Shown piece by piece: positions 63,418 through 64,000 of a DNA stretch of 64,000 nucleotides. Where the stretch lies: the NCBI GenBank assembly GCA_900112785.1, contig FONB01000012.1:86401-150400 (forward strand). Reading direction: 5' to 3'. Made by a program: the position numbers and the translations under genes. How positions within the stretch are numbered: position 1 is the stretch's first letter; every line of letters starts with the position of its first letter. This DNA is from Phytobacter palmae. Lineage in GTDB: Bacteria; Pseudomonadota; Gammaproteobacteria; Enterobacterales; Enterobacteriaceae. The notes under the pieces were generated by a model that made no database searches, was not told the DNA's origin, and was given only the letters and a program-made list of their open reading frames with translations.

Positions 63418-64000
63418 CCACCTCCTGGGGAGGTGGTGATTGATCCTGTAAGGCTATAGCCTGAAGAATGCCCATGCCGGAATATCTCTGCTTACTCACC
63501 ACAAGTAAAAGGAGACAAACCGACATGGGGCTTTACAGGAGTTCATCACATGTATATTGGCGTTGCAAATACCACATAGTCTGGACGCCAAAGTACCGTT
63601 TCAGGATCCTGAAAGATAAGTTGGGCAAGGAGCTTTACAGGACAATCTACATTCTCTGCGGAATAAAGGATTGTGAGGTTCTGGAGCTAAATGTTCAGCC
63701 AGATCATGTACATCTGGTCGTAATAGTCCCGCCGAAAATCTCGATATCAACTCTGATGGGGCATCTGAAAGGCCGCAGCGCAATCAGACTCTACAATCGT
63801 TTCCCACATATACGAAAAAAGCTATGGGGCAACCACTTTTGGTCACGTGGCTACTTTGTAGATACTGTCGGTGTGAACGAGGAAATTATCAGACGATATG
63901 TGAGGCATCAGGAGAAAACGGAACAAATACATGAACAGCAAATGGAATTGCTAGAGTAGTAAGCGGAAAGTGATAATAGCCCCCCTTACAGGGGGCATTC
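63418..64000 (+). mobile_element. IS200/IS605-family insertion sequence (IS200-like, tnpA only)
   Basis: Left subterminal hairpin CCACCTCC-TGG-GGAGGTGG (63418-63436), a second palindrome AGGCTATAGCCT (63451-63462), the transposase gene, and a right hairpin CCCCC-TTACA-GGGGG (63981-63995). No terminal inverted repeats, as expected for this family. The exact ends are not fixed and the right end may lie just outside the window. Confidence 0.85.
63525..63959 (+). CDS. tnpA: IS200/IS605 transposase TnpA (Y1 HUH)
   Basis: 144-residue single-strand transposase. HUH-type metal motif HVH (His61, His63) and, in the C-terminal helix, Tyr125 with Gln129 (RRYVRHQE), as in the family. Family segments: CKYHIVWTPKYR and FWSRGYFVDTVG. 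The start MGLYRSSSHVYW at 63525 has AAAAGGAG before it. Looks intact. Sequence differs clearly from classical Salmonella IS200. Confidence 0.93.
   Translation: MGLYRSSSHVYWRCKYHIVWTPKYRFRILKDKLGKELYRTIYILCGIKDCEVLELNVQPDHVHLVVIVPPKISISTLMGHLKGRSAIRLYNRFPHIRKKLWGNHFWSRGYFVDTVGVNEEIIRRYVRHQEKTEQIHEQQMELLE

Overview
The window is a chromosome segment from a member of the Enterobacteriaceae close to Citrobacter and Salmonella. The evidence is the enteric gene order yeeO – tRNA-Asn – cobT … tmaR/yeeX – yeeA – sbmC – dacD – sbcB – plaP – yoeI – yeeZ – hisLGDCBHAFI – uge, together with a full Salmonella-type cbi/cob–pocR–pdu block that E. coli K-12 lacks. A SUMT (cobA) gene inside the pdu operon, a Klebsiella-like uge gene after his and a non-Salmonella accessory stretch make Citrobacter my best guess. 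The genus is an inference.

Layout. 1-2570: the 3' part of a MalF-like sugar ABC permease gene, then yeeO between two inverted tRNA-Asn genes. 2571-10043: an accessory stretch with a small protein of unknown function, a gamma-glutamylcyclotransferase-fold protein, a luciferase-like flavin monooxygenase, a LysR regulator divergent from a three-gene carboxymuconolactone decarboxylase/tautomerase/DUF4865 operon, and a stand-alone second elongation factor G divergent from an ArsR-type repressor. 10044-26526 (minus strand): the 20-gene anaerobic B12 operon cbiABCDETFGHJKLMNQOP-cobUST, preceded by a cobalamin riboswitch. 27022-28966: pocR and pduF. 29492-46989 (plus strand): the 1,2-propanediol microcompartment operon pduABCDEGHJKLMNOPQSTUVW, then cobA and pduX. 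47015-54751: conserved enteric genes, including an SOS-controlled sbmC and the 20-codon yoeI. 54859-62225: the histidine operon with leader peptide and attenuator. 62372-64000: uge and an IS200/IS605-type insertion sequence at the window edge.

How the parts work together. 1,2-propanediol enters through PduF and activates PocR, which switches on both the cbi/cob and pdu operons. The cbi/cob products make adenosylcobalamin from precorrin-2, and the riboswitch shuts their synthesis down when cobalamin is sufficient. PduCDE uses the cofactor inside a protein shell (PduABJKNTU). PduG/H, PduO and PduS keep the cofactor and enzyme active, and PduP, PduQ, PduL and PduW take propionaldehyde to propanol, or to propionate plus ATP. 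CobA (SUMT) supplies precorrin-2 and PduX supplies L-threonine phosphate, so the catabolic operon also carries both ends of cofactor supply.

The segments most worth a second look are the EF-G paralogue with its ArsR neighbour, the LysR/decarboxylase/tautomerase/DUF4865/flavin-monooxygenase group, a family of AACAA…TTGTT inverted repeats in the three pocR/pdu/cbi control regions, and the SUMT gene in the pdu operon. I saw no CRISPR array, prophage, toxin-antitoxin pair or restriction system.
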